From contig JAUMIR010000001.1 of the NCBI GenBank assembly GCA_030847615.1, forward strand, positions 446,888,687-446,952,686: 64,000 bases of DNA. The letters run 5' to 3'. Origin of the DNA: Gambelia wislizenii. Lineage: Eukaryota; Chordata; Lepidosauria; Squamata; Crotaphytidae. The position numbers were made by a program, and so were the translations under genes. Below the pieces are notes generated by a model. The model had not been told where the DNA came from, did not search any database, and saw only the letters and a program-made list of their open reading frames with translations. Of this stretch, positions 1 to 11,218 are shown piece after piece. How positions within the stretch are numbered: position 1 is the stretch's first letter; each line of letters begins with the position of its first letter.

Positions 1-341
1 TGCCTCAGGGTTCAGTCTCTGTTTATTAGCCCTCATCCACTCCTATTGCATCCAGGCACTGATCCAAAAATGTGCTGTGCCACATCAGATTTAGATATGA
101 CAGGGAAATAAAGCTGGGTGTCATCTACAAACTGATTATACACTTTGCTTCAAATCACCTGATGGCTATTCCCATTGGATTCATAGATGTTAAAAGACCA
201 TTGGAAATAAGAAGTGCTTGGTGAATTATGCACACTTCTGGGTCTCATTTTATCTGATACTCATCTCACATTTTTCCATTCTGAAGATGGCTTAAAAGAG
301 CCATGCTTGCCTCTTTGTCCCTGAACCTTTTAACACCAACC

Positions 342-556
342 ATTCATTGGCAGTCTCCCATCAAAGTACTGACCAGGGTCACTGCTGGGTAGTACTTAGA
401 TGGGAGACAGCCAATGAATACCAGATACTGTAGGCTATATTTCATAGGAAGGAACTTCCAAAACCACCTCTGAGTATTCCATGAGTAAGAAAACCCTATG
501 TAATTTATGGGATTGTCACAAGTCAGGCTACTTGAAGGTGCAAACACACACACATG
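342..556 (+). repeat. 5S-rRNA-headed SINE with BovB-like tail, 5' end folded back
   Basis: From 391 the sequence follows the 3' half of vertebrate 5S rRNA (the block around AGTACTTAGATGGGAGAC, then the ATACC...GTAGGC region). It continues into a body ending near 530-556 in a CACAAGTCAG..CTTGAAGG-type tail and a CA run. That tail is the BovB-like end shared by squamate SINEs. Upstream, 342-370 is an inverted copy of 391-419 (27 of 29 positions pair), so the 5' end forms a fold-back with a 20-base loop. The missing first half of the 5S part seems to have been replaced by the inverted copy. Not a working 5S gene: the internal promoter is incomplete. Confidence 0.75.
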
Positions 557-2953
557 CATCTTACATACTATATAGAAAATGTGCAAGCAAGCATATGAGT
601 AATGGAGTTAGCTAAGTTTCAATAACCAGTCCTGGGTAAATAGACATTAAATCACAGCATGGGATGGCTGCATCTTGACTCTGGTGTCCATGCAAGTAAA
701 TGGATGCATGTGGACACACAACACTAGAATAAATTTTCCAGCCAGCCCCTGCTATCAGGATTGTAAATGTTGCTGAAGAGGCTGGCATCAACATGCTTGA
801 AGAATCATTCTTGGGCAAACAGCATGAAACTTAGTCCTCCATGTGCTGATCCATGAGATATCCCTGTGATGTATTGTGGGAAATTAAAAATGGTAGGTGT
901 CTCCGATCCTTCTGGTAAAGAATACACCACTCTGATCCTTCTGGTACAGATTGCCACCCCCATCAGGTGACTGCAATAGGAGATGCCTCCTCAAAGCTTG
1001 AGCCAACCCTGTTGGCCGAGTATTCTTGGAGTTTATAGCTATCCTATAGTATGTATGTATGATCCCACCTTTCTCCCAATGTATCAGAATACCATTAGAG
1101 GCATTATGAGATTAAAAGGGACAAGTAGATAGAAACAAAGAAATAAGCACATGGATTTTCTCCTTTGGTGCCAGATACTGCCTATTTTGCCTACTTGCTG
1201 TTCCCTTTACCTCTTATAGATGGAGGAAGCATTAACTTGGAATAATCAATGTAACTTCCTGGAGAGCCTTTGAGTAAAAAGCTTGTCATGTTTCTTCATT
1301 TAGTGGAACAGATGGGGGCTTGGTGTCAGGGGGACGGAGCTGTTCCCCTGCAGATGGATGTTCCAACTTACAAAACATGTTACACAGACTGATTGGTCAA
1401 AAGCTAACTTGAAGCAAATTTTTATCTTTCATTGAAAGTTCTGGGACTCGGGGATCAAGCCACTGAGAGCAATTAGCACTGCTGAGAATGCAGGGATCCT
1501 ACGACAGCATTTCTGGAACGTTTGTCCTTGTGAACATTCCCCTGTCAGGAGAGAAAGGAAGAGGCTTACTGGTATCGAACTTCACAAAGGCCCTGTATGT
1601 ACACTGCCTTTAAACAAGAGCATCACCACTGCTTATTTTGTACATTATCTTGGGAGTCCACATTTGTCAATTTGAGAGCACTACGCCCTCAAACTGTTCC
1701 TGGAGAGGATGTAGCAGCAAGTCTGAGCTGAAGACCTGCAAGTCCACTCAAAGCTAAAACTTGTTGTGGACTTAACAGTACTGTCAGAATCCACACCACT
1801 ATAAGAAATAAGCTTGCTATAAAGCTTAACAGCAACTGTACCTGTTGGGGAGAGGGTGCATAATCTGAGGAAAGGGAAAATTGATAAACCAATCTTGGAA
1901 TTGTTGCAGTTTTTTTTTAATAAAAGAGGGTTGGTTAGTCCGAATTCAAAATATATTGGTCAACTGAGAATAAAGTGAGGCATGCTTCTGTAGACCTATA
2001 TCAGCAATGGGGAAACGTGGCCCTCCAGATGTTGTCATATAAACATACCTGATTTCACACTTCTGAATAAAACATGACTTGAAACAGAGTTGTCTTTGAA
2101 ATTTGTGCTTCTCTCAATTTTCCAGTTGAGTTTTTCAGTTCAGTAATACATCACAATAAACACATATTGAGGGAAAATGCAAACAAAATGTATATTTAGT
2201 AAAAATAACATTGAAAATGCAATCTGTAAGGAAAATTGCTTGTGAAGCTACGTTCATTAAGCAAAACAGCATACAAAAAAACCCATGTATTAACAGAGAG
2301 GACCCTAAATACATAGAAATTTGAATGCAAACTATTGAAGTCAATATTTGGGACAAGCAGACTGGAAACGTGAGAAACCGAAGCCTCACCCTAGTTAACA
2401 GATTCATCCAGCCCACTCAGAGCTGGGGCTAGTGACTGATAATTTAGCCAATTCAACCTGTGAACAACACGGAAAGTACCAATCACATGACATGATAACA
2501 GCAACCTGGCACAGAAGATTGAGACAGGTTTTCCATTCTTCAGTATTGTTATTTTGCCATATGCCTCACGTATTTTCATTGATCTTCTTAATCTGGGATA
2601 ATCCTCATCCTCAGAGAAATGTTATCTCTACTTGTGGTGTGGACAGAGCAAAGGGGAGGGTAATCACTCCTAGGATGGAGCAGGAAGACTTATTCAAGTG
2701 CATCACACTTTAAAAAGAAATCCACAACTGATTAGTGGGCAAAATCTTGCTAACATGATAAATGTCCAATTCCTTTCTATCTCCTTGTAGCTCAGAAGGG
2801 ATCAAGTGTCTCCTTTCACCTAACCTAGCTTTACTTTTCCTTAGTCTTCTTGTCTGTGTTTCCATCCCCTTCTAGGATCTCTCTTCTCCCTAATTCTGGT
2901 CGAGTTCTTTAAAGGCAATCATTGTCAGCATTTGTCATTAACCTTTTTTTCAT

Positions 2954-2957
<4 letters not shown>
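557..2957. other. Mostly single-copy DNA, no gene recognised
   Basis: No coding exon can be supported. There is a short imperfect tandem duplication at about 903-950 (GATCCTTCTGGTA repeated about 31 bases apart). About 30 bases near 2,005-2,037 resemble the end of a hAT-type MITE (GGCCCTCCAGATGTTG). The remainder shows no repeat that I recognise. Confidence 0.5.

Positions 2958-2958
<1 letters not shown>

Positions 2959-2998
<40 letters not shown>
2959..2998. repeat. (TA)n microsatellite
   Basis: About 20 uninterrupted TA units follow two T runs. Apparent minus-strand ORFs rich in isoleucine/tyrosine here are translations of this repeat. Confidence 0.97.
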
Positions 2999-3002
<4 letters not shown>

Positions 3003-4290
3003 GAGAGAATGACAGAGAAAGCAGGAAGCAATGGGAACACTGGGGCAATTGCAGATGAATAATGAAAAGATTCATCACAGCGGCACAGGATATATATATT
3101 TTTTGCAGCCAAGCGAGACGGATTCCCATCACAGCTCAGAGACTCGTTCCACACAGCCACTCATCTTTCATACTGAAGGGGAAGGGAAAGGTGGAGACAG
3201 TATCATTATGGATATAACTGGGCTCTGAAGTGACTGGTCAAGGTTGCCGCTTCTCTCACAACAAAGCTGCATATGAAAGTGAAATTCTATATGCAGCTCT
3301 TATTGTAAAATGGCAAAAGTGCTGTCTTTCTGCATGGGATTTCTTACTGTTTAGGGAGAGCAGCCATTACCTGTGGAAGCCTCTTTTCTGAAGTTTGATA
3401 GTGGATAAAGATTTTGAGTGATAACTAAAAAGCTCCCCTAGCACACTATTGTACTATTTGGAGAGCTTAGTTCATCCAGAATACTGTGACTAGGCTACTA
3501 CCCTGAGCAAATGTGATGGGGCTTGTTATTTCATTAGCACAGCAAGTTACAAGGGAAATGCCAGTTACAAGGGAACCCCTTTTCTTTGTCCCATCACTCT
3601 CTGTGGGCAAGTTCTGCAGGAACATGAGAGAAGGATTTCTTGTGGCTGCTCCTAATCTTTGAAATTCTCTACCAAGCGAAGTCAGGCATAGATCCATCTC
3701 TATTGTCCTTCCACCAGCTGCCAAAGACTTTTATCCAAATGAGCTTTTGACATCTAGACTGATTTGGTGCTGAAATAGTTTATCTGGTGGGTGCTGTTAT
3801 TTTTTCCTTCTCATATGATGTGTTTCTGTTGGATATGTTTTACCGGAGGTTGCAATTTTAATATGTATTGGTAGCCTCCTTGTTCTTTTAGCAGAAAGGT
3901 TGGATGCAAATTTGAATGAATCAATGAATGATTGAATGACATGCTGTTGGTCTTGTCTTGTGCTCCACTGATCCAATTTTCCAGCAATACCATTCTCTAG
4001 TGTTTTTCTATCGAATATGCAGATATATCGCTGGCAGTCACTCCCTGTACAATGTCTTTGCTTGCATGTTCCATCACCGCTTTCCACCATGTGCTCTGAG
4101 GTCTCTCCTTTTTATTCTTTCCAGTTGTCCTTGAGACTGTGAAAATCTTGTTATAATGCACTTATCCATTTCAATCCCTCCTTGTGTTGAAGAATCAAAA
4201 TAGCATTGGCTTAGTTATAGCACAATTCTTTGTGTGTTTACTCAAATGTAACTTGTACTATAGTGAATGCAGCTTACTCTTACATCAGTG
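2999..4290. other. Single-copy DNA, no feature recognised
   Basis: No repeat family, splice-bounded exon or RNA gene is apparent. Short open frames on the minus strand near 3.5-4.1 kb lack any recognisable motif. Confidence 0.4.
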
Positions 4291-4292
4291 GG

Positions 4293-4513
4293 CATGGGTT
4301 AAGAACATAAGAAGAACCATGCTGGGTTAGACCAGGGGCCTATTGAGCCCAACGTATTGTTCATAACGTGGCCAATCAGTTGCCAATGGGTGGCCTGTCA
4401 GCATGATTCCAACTTCCTTCTTGCACTCCCCAACAAATAATGTGTAGTAGGAAACTGCCTCTGTTTGCTGTTGTTAAGTACCATCAACTTGGAGCTATGG
4501 AGACCCTATGGAT
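4293..4513 (-). repeat. Dispersed reptile repeat fragment joined to a SINE tail
   Basis: 4,293-4,465 has the form AAGAACATAAGAAGA-CCATGCTGG..AGACCAG..GTGGCCAA..GGAAACTGCCTC, a common dispersed repeat in reptile genomes (LINE- or SINE-derived; exact family not assigned). It is followed at about 4,466-4,510 by TGCTGTTGTTAAGTACCATC..ACTTGGAG..ATGGAGACCC, a diverged antisense BovB/SINE-type tail. Two old fragments side by side. Confidence 0.45.
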
Positions 4514-4803
4514 CATAGAAACATAGAGTTGGAAGAAACCATGAGAACCATCTAGACCACTGACAGATGGCCATGCAGCCTATGTTTAAAAACCTCCAAA
4601 GAAGGAGATGCCACTAAACTCCGAGACAATGTATTCCACTGTCTAACAGCTCTTACTGTCAGGAAGTTCTTCCTAATGCTTAGGTGGAATCTCTTTTCCT
4701 GTAGTCTGAGTCCATTGCTCCCTGTCCTAGTCTCGGGAGCAGCAGTAAACAAGCTTACTCCCTCTTCAATATGACATCCTTTCAACAAACATCCCTGCAC
4801 CAA
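4514..4803 (-). mobile_element. CR1 LINE 3' end, 5'-truncated
   Basis: Read on the minus strand this encodes the far C-terminus of CR1 ORF2 (residues such as LQEKRFHLSIRKNFLTVRAVRQWNTL and SPSLEVFKHRL) and ends in the CR1 3' end (TCTAGATGGTTCTCATGG..CCAACTCTATG). CR1 is a chicken-repeat-type non-LTR retrotransposon that moves by target-primed reverse transcription. Severe 5' truncation is typical. No reverse transcriptase core remains. Confidence 0.9.
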
Positions 4804-5504
4804 AAGAGATCTATTTCTTCTGCTGGGCTTATTTTGTTATTTTTAATTTTCATCAATTGTCAATTGCCCATGCTTTAGATGGAATGCTTTTTCAAGCTTT
4901 ACATTTCCCCGCCCACCGTGTCTGTGGCTTTGGTTCTGACTCACAGTTATGTTCAGCTCCTTTGTTACTCATGAGGAAATGCAGCCCTCTGGGTGAAAAA
5001 AAATGTTTTCTAGCCTGAGAGCCTTTGTGTTATAAAGTGGATCCTGTCAAGCAGCAGAGTTGTTGTTTTTTACTGCAAGTCCCAGAAGCCTCCAGCCAAC
5101 ATGACCACTAGCAGGAAAATGAAGAAGACGGGAGAGAAAGCTCAGAAGGCAACTAGTTAAACAATCACTTTAAAAATCAATCTGTTTATTTACTTTTAAC
5201 ATTTCATTGTGCATCTTGTGCAACTTGGGGAAAGGTTCCTGTGATCAGAAAGACAGATTGAAATAGTCTTATGTAAAACTTTGAATTAAATTAACCAAAT
5301 TATATCTGAAACCTCTGTTAATGTATCTGTACAGGGCTAGCCCAAGATAGTTTGCTGCCTCAGACAACAGACAAAATGGTGCATCCCTCTTCCATTCTAG
5401 GTATGGAAGATAATGAGACTAGCAGATGAATTTTACTTCAACAACACTAAAGGAACAGCACTTCCCTTTGAGGATGTTATTTACACTAAGAGCCTTGTCA
5501 TGCT
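4804..5504. other. Single-copy DNA, no feature recognised
   Basis: No repeat family or coding signal that I can support. Confidence 0.4.
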
Positions 5505-5683
5505 ACAGTGTTATAGCACTATTTTGTGGCTGCCTCCTGTGGAATTCTGGGGTTTGTAGTTTAGTGGGGCCTAAGAGCTCTCTGGCTGAGAATGCTAAAT
5601 GCCCTTCCCTAAACTGCAAATCCCAGGATTCCACAGGAGGCAGCCATAGCAATTAAAGTGGAATAATAGTGCTATAACAGTGT
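5505..5683. mobile_element. Palindromic MITE
   Basis: Outer arms ACAGTGTTATAGCACTATT (5,505-5,523) and its near-exact reverse complement (5,665-5,683) enclose a second inverted block (GGCTGCCTCCTGTGGAATTC.. against ..GGATTCCACAGGAGGCAGCC). The whole copy can fold into one long hairpin. No coding capacity. The same internal words (TGGAATYCTGGGRTTTGTAGTTT, ACTRCAAATCCCAGGATTCC) recur at 14.9, 15.7, 39.6 and 53.2 kb, so this is one family. Probably a non-autonomous DNA transposon; superfamily not assigned. Confidence 0.8.
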
Positions 5684-5701
5684 TGTGGGATAACTCTCTA
5701 G

Positions 5702-6265
5702 GGACTTCCCCCTTAAAACGTTCTTTTGCCGGCATAAAAAAATCAATGTTTATGCCAGCAAAAGAACGTGTCCCGCCAACACTTACCTCCTTTCCCGGCA
5801 AAGGCTCCTCCAGCAATAAGGAGGAAGTGAGTGGAGCTCTGTTCACTTCTTCTTTTGAAATCCCGCACAATTTCATCGTGTGGGAAATTCAAAAATAAAA
5901 ATGAAAATAAATGTCAAAAAGTCGCACCAAACACCTAACCATACTTTAAAATCCGCAAGTAACCCGGGGAAGGTTTAAAAAAAGTTTGTCACTTACCTGT
6001 ATGTCCCAATCTGACCTGGAAGTGTTCTGGTCAGCCCGGCTACTGACAGGGTAAGTACGAGATTTAAAGCGACAGAGGTATCACATGCTGGCAATACTGG
6101 CAAAAAAGCAGTAGAAAGATTTACTGATGGCTTAAGCCATCAATTAAAAACTATGCCATTTTAGCTGTTTTTAATCGTGAAAGGGCAACGTCATCTGATC
6201 CGTGCGCCCTTTCGCGGTTATGTGGCGTCGTGATGATGCCATATTTTCCATGTCTGATAAAGTCC
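5702..6265. mobile_element. MITE with GGACTT..AAGTCC ends
   Basis: The right end reads CATGTCTGATAAAGTCC (reverse complement GGACTTTATCAGACATG) and the left end GGACTTCCCCC. Internal sequence (ACTTTAAAATCCGCAAGTAACCC, GTCACTTACCTG, and GGCTTAAGCC-type words) aligns by eye with the element at 30,678-31,298. It contains a 21-bp hairpin at 5,718-5,769. Flanking triplets are TAG and TAA, so a target duplication is not exact. It directly adjoins the palindromic MITE to its left. Confidence 0.65.
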
Positions 6266-6400
6266 TAAGTTAGGGATAGAGGGCATGTATCATGCTACAC
6301 ACAGTTCTGTCTTCTTAACATCTTCCTGCTGTCCCCATCATCTACTGCTTGAGATGGATGCCTCACTCTGCCTGGTGGTAGGACCAGCCCAATCTGTTTG

Positions 6401-6638
6401 TATAGTGGACCCTTGGTATTCACTGGAGTTTGGTTCCAGGACCCCCCATGGATACCAAAATCCATAGATGCTCAAGTCCTGTTATACAATGGCGTAGTAA
6501 AATGCTGTCCATTATGTAAAATGGCAAAAATCAAGGTTTGCTTTTTGAAATTTCTTTTTTTTTGGGGGGGGGGTATTTTCAAGCCGTGGATTGTTGAATC
6601 TGTGGATGTAGAATCCGTGGATACAGGGGGATGACTTA
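6401..6638. mobile_element. Tigger/mariner-type MITE
   Basis: TA dinucleotides flank inverted ends TAGTGGACCCTTGGTATTC and (minus strand) AAGTCATCCCCCTGTATCC. Internal words are GGTTCCAGGACCCCCC..GGATACCAAAATCCA. The ends and TA target site fit a non-autonomous Tc1/mariner (Tigger-like) transposon. No transposase remains. A poly-T/poly-G slip tract lies near 6,552-6,572. Confidence 0.8.
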
Positions 6639-7039
6639 TTCTCTTTCTGATCTTATTCTCTTTCTGGGTGGAGGGGGAATCATAAGGGGCTGGAAACAGT
6701 GCAGTCAGAACTCTAAACTGAGTGGAGAAGCAAAACATATCTTTATAAGTGACCTATGCAATCTTTTGTTTTTAATTTTCTTTTTCCTTCAGTAACTTTC
6801 ACCATTGCCTTCAGAGGAGTCCTATGTTCCAGTGGTGTAGCATCAAGTAGCAATAAGGCAGAATGGAAACTTTTTTTCAATGATTCAGAAGAACTGAGGA
6901 ATTTGAGGAGATTACTTAAGGTTGTTCTGTTTTTCCTTAAAATGTTTGGCTGTCCCTCCTTTCTACACACTTGTTTACATTAGACCTACACCTGCCAGAT
7001 TGGATACAAGAGAGAAAGCACTGTAGAATTTCTTGAAAA

Positions 7040-7253
7040 TACAAGTTGACCCCCGTATCCACAGATTCAGTATCCACAGGTTCACTTATCCATGTCCAAA
7101 AAAAAAGTTTTCTCTAGGCATTTCTAGGTCCTCCAATGTGAATCCATGGTCAACTTCCAGCATTTGTCTCATTGAAAATAATAGGGTTCCCTATTATCCA
7201 TGGTGGTGGTTGGGTCTTGGTATGTCCTCTGCAGATACAGGGGTCGACCTGTA
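7040..7253. mobile_element. Tigger/mariner-type MITE
   Basis: TA target duplication at both ends. Ends are CAAGTTGACCCCCGTATCC and, reversed, CAGGTCGACCCCTGTATC. Internal words (CTAGGCATTTCTAGGTCCTCCAATG, TTGAAAATAATAGGGTTC) are shared with the copies at 15.1, 37.1 and 49.8-51.1 kb, which defines a sub-family distinct from 6.4 and 11.5 kb. Confidence 0.85.
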
Positions 7254-8926
7254 ATGAAATTGACATTGAGCTTGGAAGAATCACTTTTTTGAATGGCAGC
7301 TCCCAGAATCCATCAGCCATCATGGCCTATTCCAAAAGAGGACATTTCCAAACCTTGATTGAAATAATAAAGCTTAATTCCCATTCTTAAAATATTGCAA
7401 ATGGGAAAATCATTATACTTACTAAAGGCTTGTTTGCAGGCACATCATCTTCTCCCAGCCACATAGGTTCTTTTCAATTGAAATATTTAACACTCTATTA
7501 GTTTCTGATTTCTTCTTGAATATATTTGTGATCATAATGTTCCTGGAGGATCCTCAAATGATGAGAACTTCACTGGTGCAGGTTATAATAACCTTTTCTG
7601 AAATACAACTGCTCTGGTGATGTATATGTGAACTGAGACCTGCCAAAGTGTGCCTGAACATTTCTGTTGCTCACCTCTACTCTTGAGGCATCATGAGTAC
7701 CGGATGTATAATTTGTGCATCATTGTATTGTAGAGTACCAGTATGAGGCATATTGACAAGAATGTACATACAGACAATAAGACAAATGAAAAATCGGTGT
7801 AATCTGGGTTTAAACCTCAATTATTCCAACAGATTTTGAGGAATATTTTAGCCACGGTTTCCACTGTGTCAGTAGGTACAGTGATTGAACTGAGGAGCCA
7901 AACTGACTTTGGCCCAATCATGAGCTTTCAAGACCAAACTAGACATGATTGTGGTTTTATGTGTTGTTGGTTCCATGAACTTCATAACTATATTTATATT
8001 TAACTGCTTTTTAATAGTCTTAAATTTTCACTGTAAAACATCTAGAGAACCTTAGCTATTCAACTGTATGTAAATATTGTAATGTAAATATTGTAAACAA
8101 GTAAAACCAATGTTAATTTCAACACTCCCTTTTTGTGATTAGAGGTAAAAACTCCCCTACAAAGCTGAAGACGTTTGGGTTCAGGAGCGGGTTGAGACAA
8201 CATGGGGGATGAGAAAGAGAGAAATAAGGCATCCTGAAGGGGCCTCAATAATGGATAAGACATAAGTGAAAGAGTTCTCTTCCCCCACGTCCTCAGCCTC
8301 CCAGTGATCACTGATGTTCTGTTGTTTTTACACACAAAAGTGGGGCAGCAAGGTGTCCTGTGGGCTGCATGAATCCCCCCGCTCATTTTTGAGGCCCTTG
8401 GATCATTTTCACTGCTGCTGAAAATATTTTTTCTTACACTCCTGGAAGCTTCCAGAAGGCATGAGTCTCCCTTAGAAAAAGCACAGCTACCCCTTCACGT
8501 CTTGTTTTCAGTTAAAATTTCCTCCTGCTACTCCTCTTTCTTTTTGGAAATCAGAAGCAGACTTCTGGTCATCTCCAGTTTTGGTGGAAAGGAGAGTGCA
8601 GCCAACAGTGTACTCAGGTGGTGGAGGAGGAAAATGACACCCAGATCTGCAAAAACAACTGGCCTTGTTCTAAAAGGCAGAACAAAATTTGGGGGAAAGC
8701 CAGTCTCTTTTGAGTAAGTAGAGCGGCCATGTGTCCCAATTTAGAGGACAGTCCTTTATGTGAGAGAATGTCAGTGTTTACCCTAATCGGTGTGTATGTG
8801 TGATTTAGAGCCCCACCCATGATCTCAAAATCTATATTATTTGGGGAATTATTAGCTCAAATGGAAGCCTGCAAGAGGAGGGCAACTTCGGGGATCTTTT
8901 CACCTATGTATACTACTACTAACTGT
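7254..8926. other. Single-copy DNA, no gene recognised
   Basis: No element recognised with confidence. Minus-strand ORFs at 8,060-8,386 and elsewhere show no family motif. Confidence 0.4.
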
Positions 8927-9260
8927 AGAGAACACTCCAGCTTTAAAGTGAAATAAAGTATTTTTAATGGCATAACACAAAGTGAACTCACACATGCCTA
9001 AGAACCATACAAGGGTATATCAGAGTAAGACAGAAAGGTTAGATAGGGGGAGAGATTTGAGAATATAGGGTGATAGTTACCAGTCCTGAAGAGAAGAGTT
9101 TTGTGTAGTGAAGATACTCAGATAAGTGCCTGAGGGTGGCACAGGGAGTTCCAATCTGGAACACGCCAAGAAACAGAGTGACCAAATTCACCCACCATGG
9201 CACACCTTACTATTGTTGGGGGACTAATATTTATACCCTGTTTCATATCCTAAAGGGGTA
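8927..9260 (-). mobile_element. Possible LTR of an endogenous retroelement (minus strand)
   Basis: On the minus strand a TATA-like box (GGGTATAAATATTAG, near 9,224-9,240) is followed about 260 bases later by ATTAAA (an alternative polyadenylation signal, near 8,962) and an end ..GTTCTCTACA at 8,927, compatible with the CA terminus of an LTR. The 5' boundary and a target duplication were not found, and no gag, pol or env coding remnant is visible. Based on layout only. Confidence 0.3.
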
Positions 9261-11218
9261 CTCTGGTTATGACAAAACCTAGATGGCTTTCCCACAGGAT
9301 AGAGAAAGGAAACCGAAACTCAACTGATTGCATTAATGGCTGGGAGATAGGAATTGATGGGTTTGAGACAACCTTGCAGGGTTGGACAGGAAGGGTATAG
9401 GAAGGACTCCTGTAGGAATAGATTTGGGAACAGTCACTTAATTGTTTGATTGAATGAATCATTGCTGAGATGCCCAGGGCTGGAAGAAAGGATTAGCACA
9501 TACCTCCTTAATGACTGTGTTTACTAAGGGGCTTCCACACGATCCTAATTTGGGCTTTCTAGCCATTATATTTCTATAACACATCCCAGGTCATTGTGGC
9601 CTCCAACTGATCTTTGGTTTGCCCCAGCCAACCTGATCCTGAAAAGTGTCCAATATTTCCAATTATGAAATATCGTGGGGTGGGGGTAGTAGGGCATACT
9701 AACCCCCCCATAGAACCCACAAGGTGAAGCCACATGGTTTCATTTTTGCCATTATATTGTGTGACCAGGACATGGGGTTACAAAGGGATGCACACTGCGT
9801 AGGAGAGATAGGCATGAGGTTGTCATAATTCCATCAGTATAGAAAAGGGTGATGACTTCTGACAAAAATGTCCTAACAGAAAGAAAAACTTAACAAAATG
9901 TTTGCTATGGGGTAAGGACTTCAAAAAGGGTGTATATATAATAATGTGGTCAAAAAGAGAGTGGGGGATATTGAGAGAGAGAGATACATATGCATGCAGC
10001 AAATATAGCAATTGGGGCGGTAGTGATGTTAACTGGCAAAAACTATACAACCAAAATAGCAAAACATTACAATACAGTTGCAATAAGTGTTAAATGCCAA
10101 AACTGCATAACAGTATTTCAACAAATGAGAGTAACAGTACATACATCGCATGATATAACACAAGTGGCTGAGCTAATACATTAGAAAAGTTATCTACAAG
10201 GCTGGTGTGGGTGAGAAGAAAGGCATCCCCCCTGCATCCAAAATAATGAGGAATTCAACAATCCAACGTGTATCTTGTCAACAATAGCCCAAGGGATATC
10301 TTGAAGGCAACGGTCCAAGTGGTATCTGGGAGGGAGATGTTCTCCCCCCGCCCTGCCAGTGTCTGAAATAATCCAGGGGTGTTGGGGTGTGTCTGTTGGT
10401 TGTTGTTGGTCTTTGGCTCATTGGTTGGTGAAATGGAAAGCTTGAAGCCTTGTTAGCGGTGGAAACTGGTTGCTATGAAGTCTGTCCCAAAGAGGGCTCC
10501 TGCCTTAATGGAAATAACTTAGATTCATGAGGCCTCTACAGCTGAAGCTGGGGACCATAGAGCTTATAGGCATTACAATTAGAACTAAAGCTACTATTTA
10601 CGGAAAAGAAAAAAGGAATTTTTACACAAAGGAAAGTGGAATCAGATATGCTGGCCTGCTGGCTTTTGGGGTGATTGGTTGGCAGAAGGTTCACCATGAT
10701 GCTGAGTGTTCAGGGAAGAAGGGGGAAGTTCAGGGAAAAAAGGAGAGCATCAATTGAGGGGCTTGGAGCTCCAGAGTCAGGAGCAACTGACTGTGCCTGT
10801 GGATTTCAGAGGTGAGCCAGCCCACATCTTCCATTATGGAAGACACTGGCTTGGCTTATCCACGGGCCCCAACTGGGATGGTTAGTCACTCTTGACTCTG
10901 GAGAAACTGGGTCAGCTTGATCAAGGACCAAGATTTGAGGAAAAAAGGCTGTTTACAGGTGTCTGGTCTTGCTGAGTTTGGCCAATTCACCAGTGGTTTC
11001 TCACCAGATGATTTGCTGGTACACCCAATAGGTCAAGCCAGCCAAACAGGGTAGTAGAGCATACTAACATTGGAATACAGTCTTCTATTAAAAGGTGCTC
11101 TTTTGCCAGGCCAAAGATGATTTAAAGTTTTTTTTTAAAAAAATAAGCAAAGACAGTATGGGCAGCGAAGTTGCCCAACAATTTCTAGCACTTGTATTTT
11201 AATTTAGATTATAATAAT
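9261..11218. other. Unassigned stretch, possibly more of the same LTR-like element
   Basis: No gene or named repeat recognised. The string GTAGTAGGGCATACTAAC near 9,692 recurs with one difference near 11,052 (GTAGTAGAGCATACTAAC), 1.36 kb away, which hints at a repeated unit or an insertion boundary. GA-rich and purine-rich tracts occur at 9,950-9,985 and 10,690-10,745. Confidence 0.3.

Noticed and set aside
391..455. A functional 5S rRNA gene
   Set aside because: Only part of 5S is present, diverged, and joined to a SINE body and tail; the other 5S-like segments at 33.0, 34.2, 43.5 and 62.9 kb behave the same way.
2909..3160. Y/I-rich ORFs at the (TA)n repeat, and similar ORFs at 24.3, 39.9 and 62.7 kb
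   Set aside because: Translations of microsatellites.
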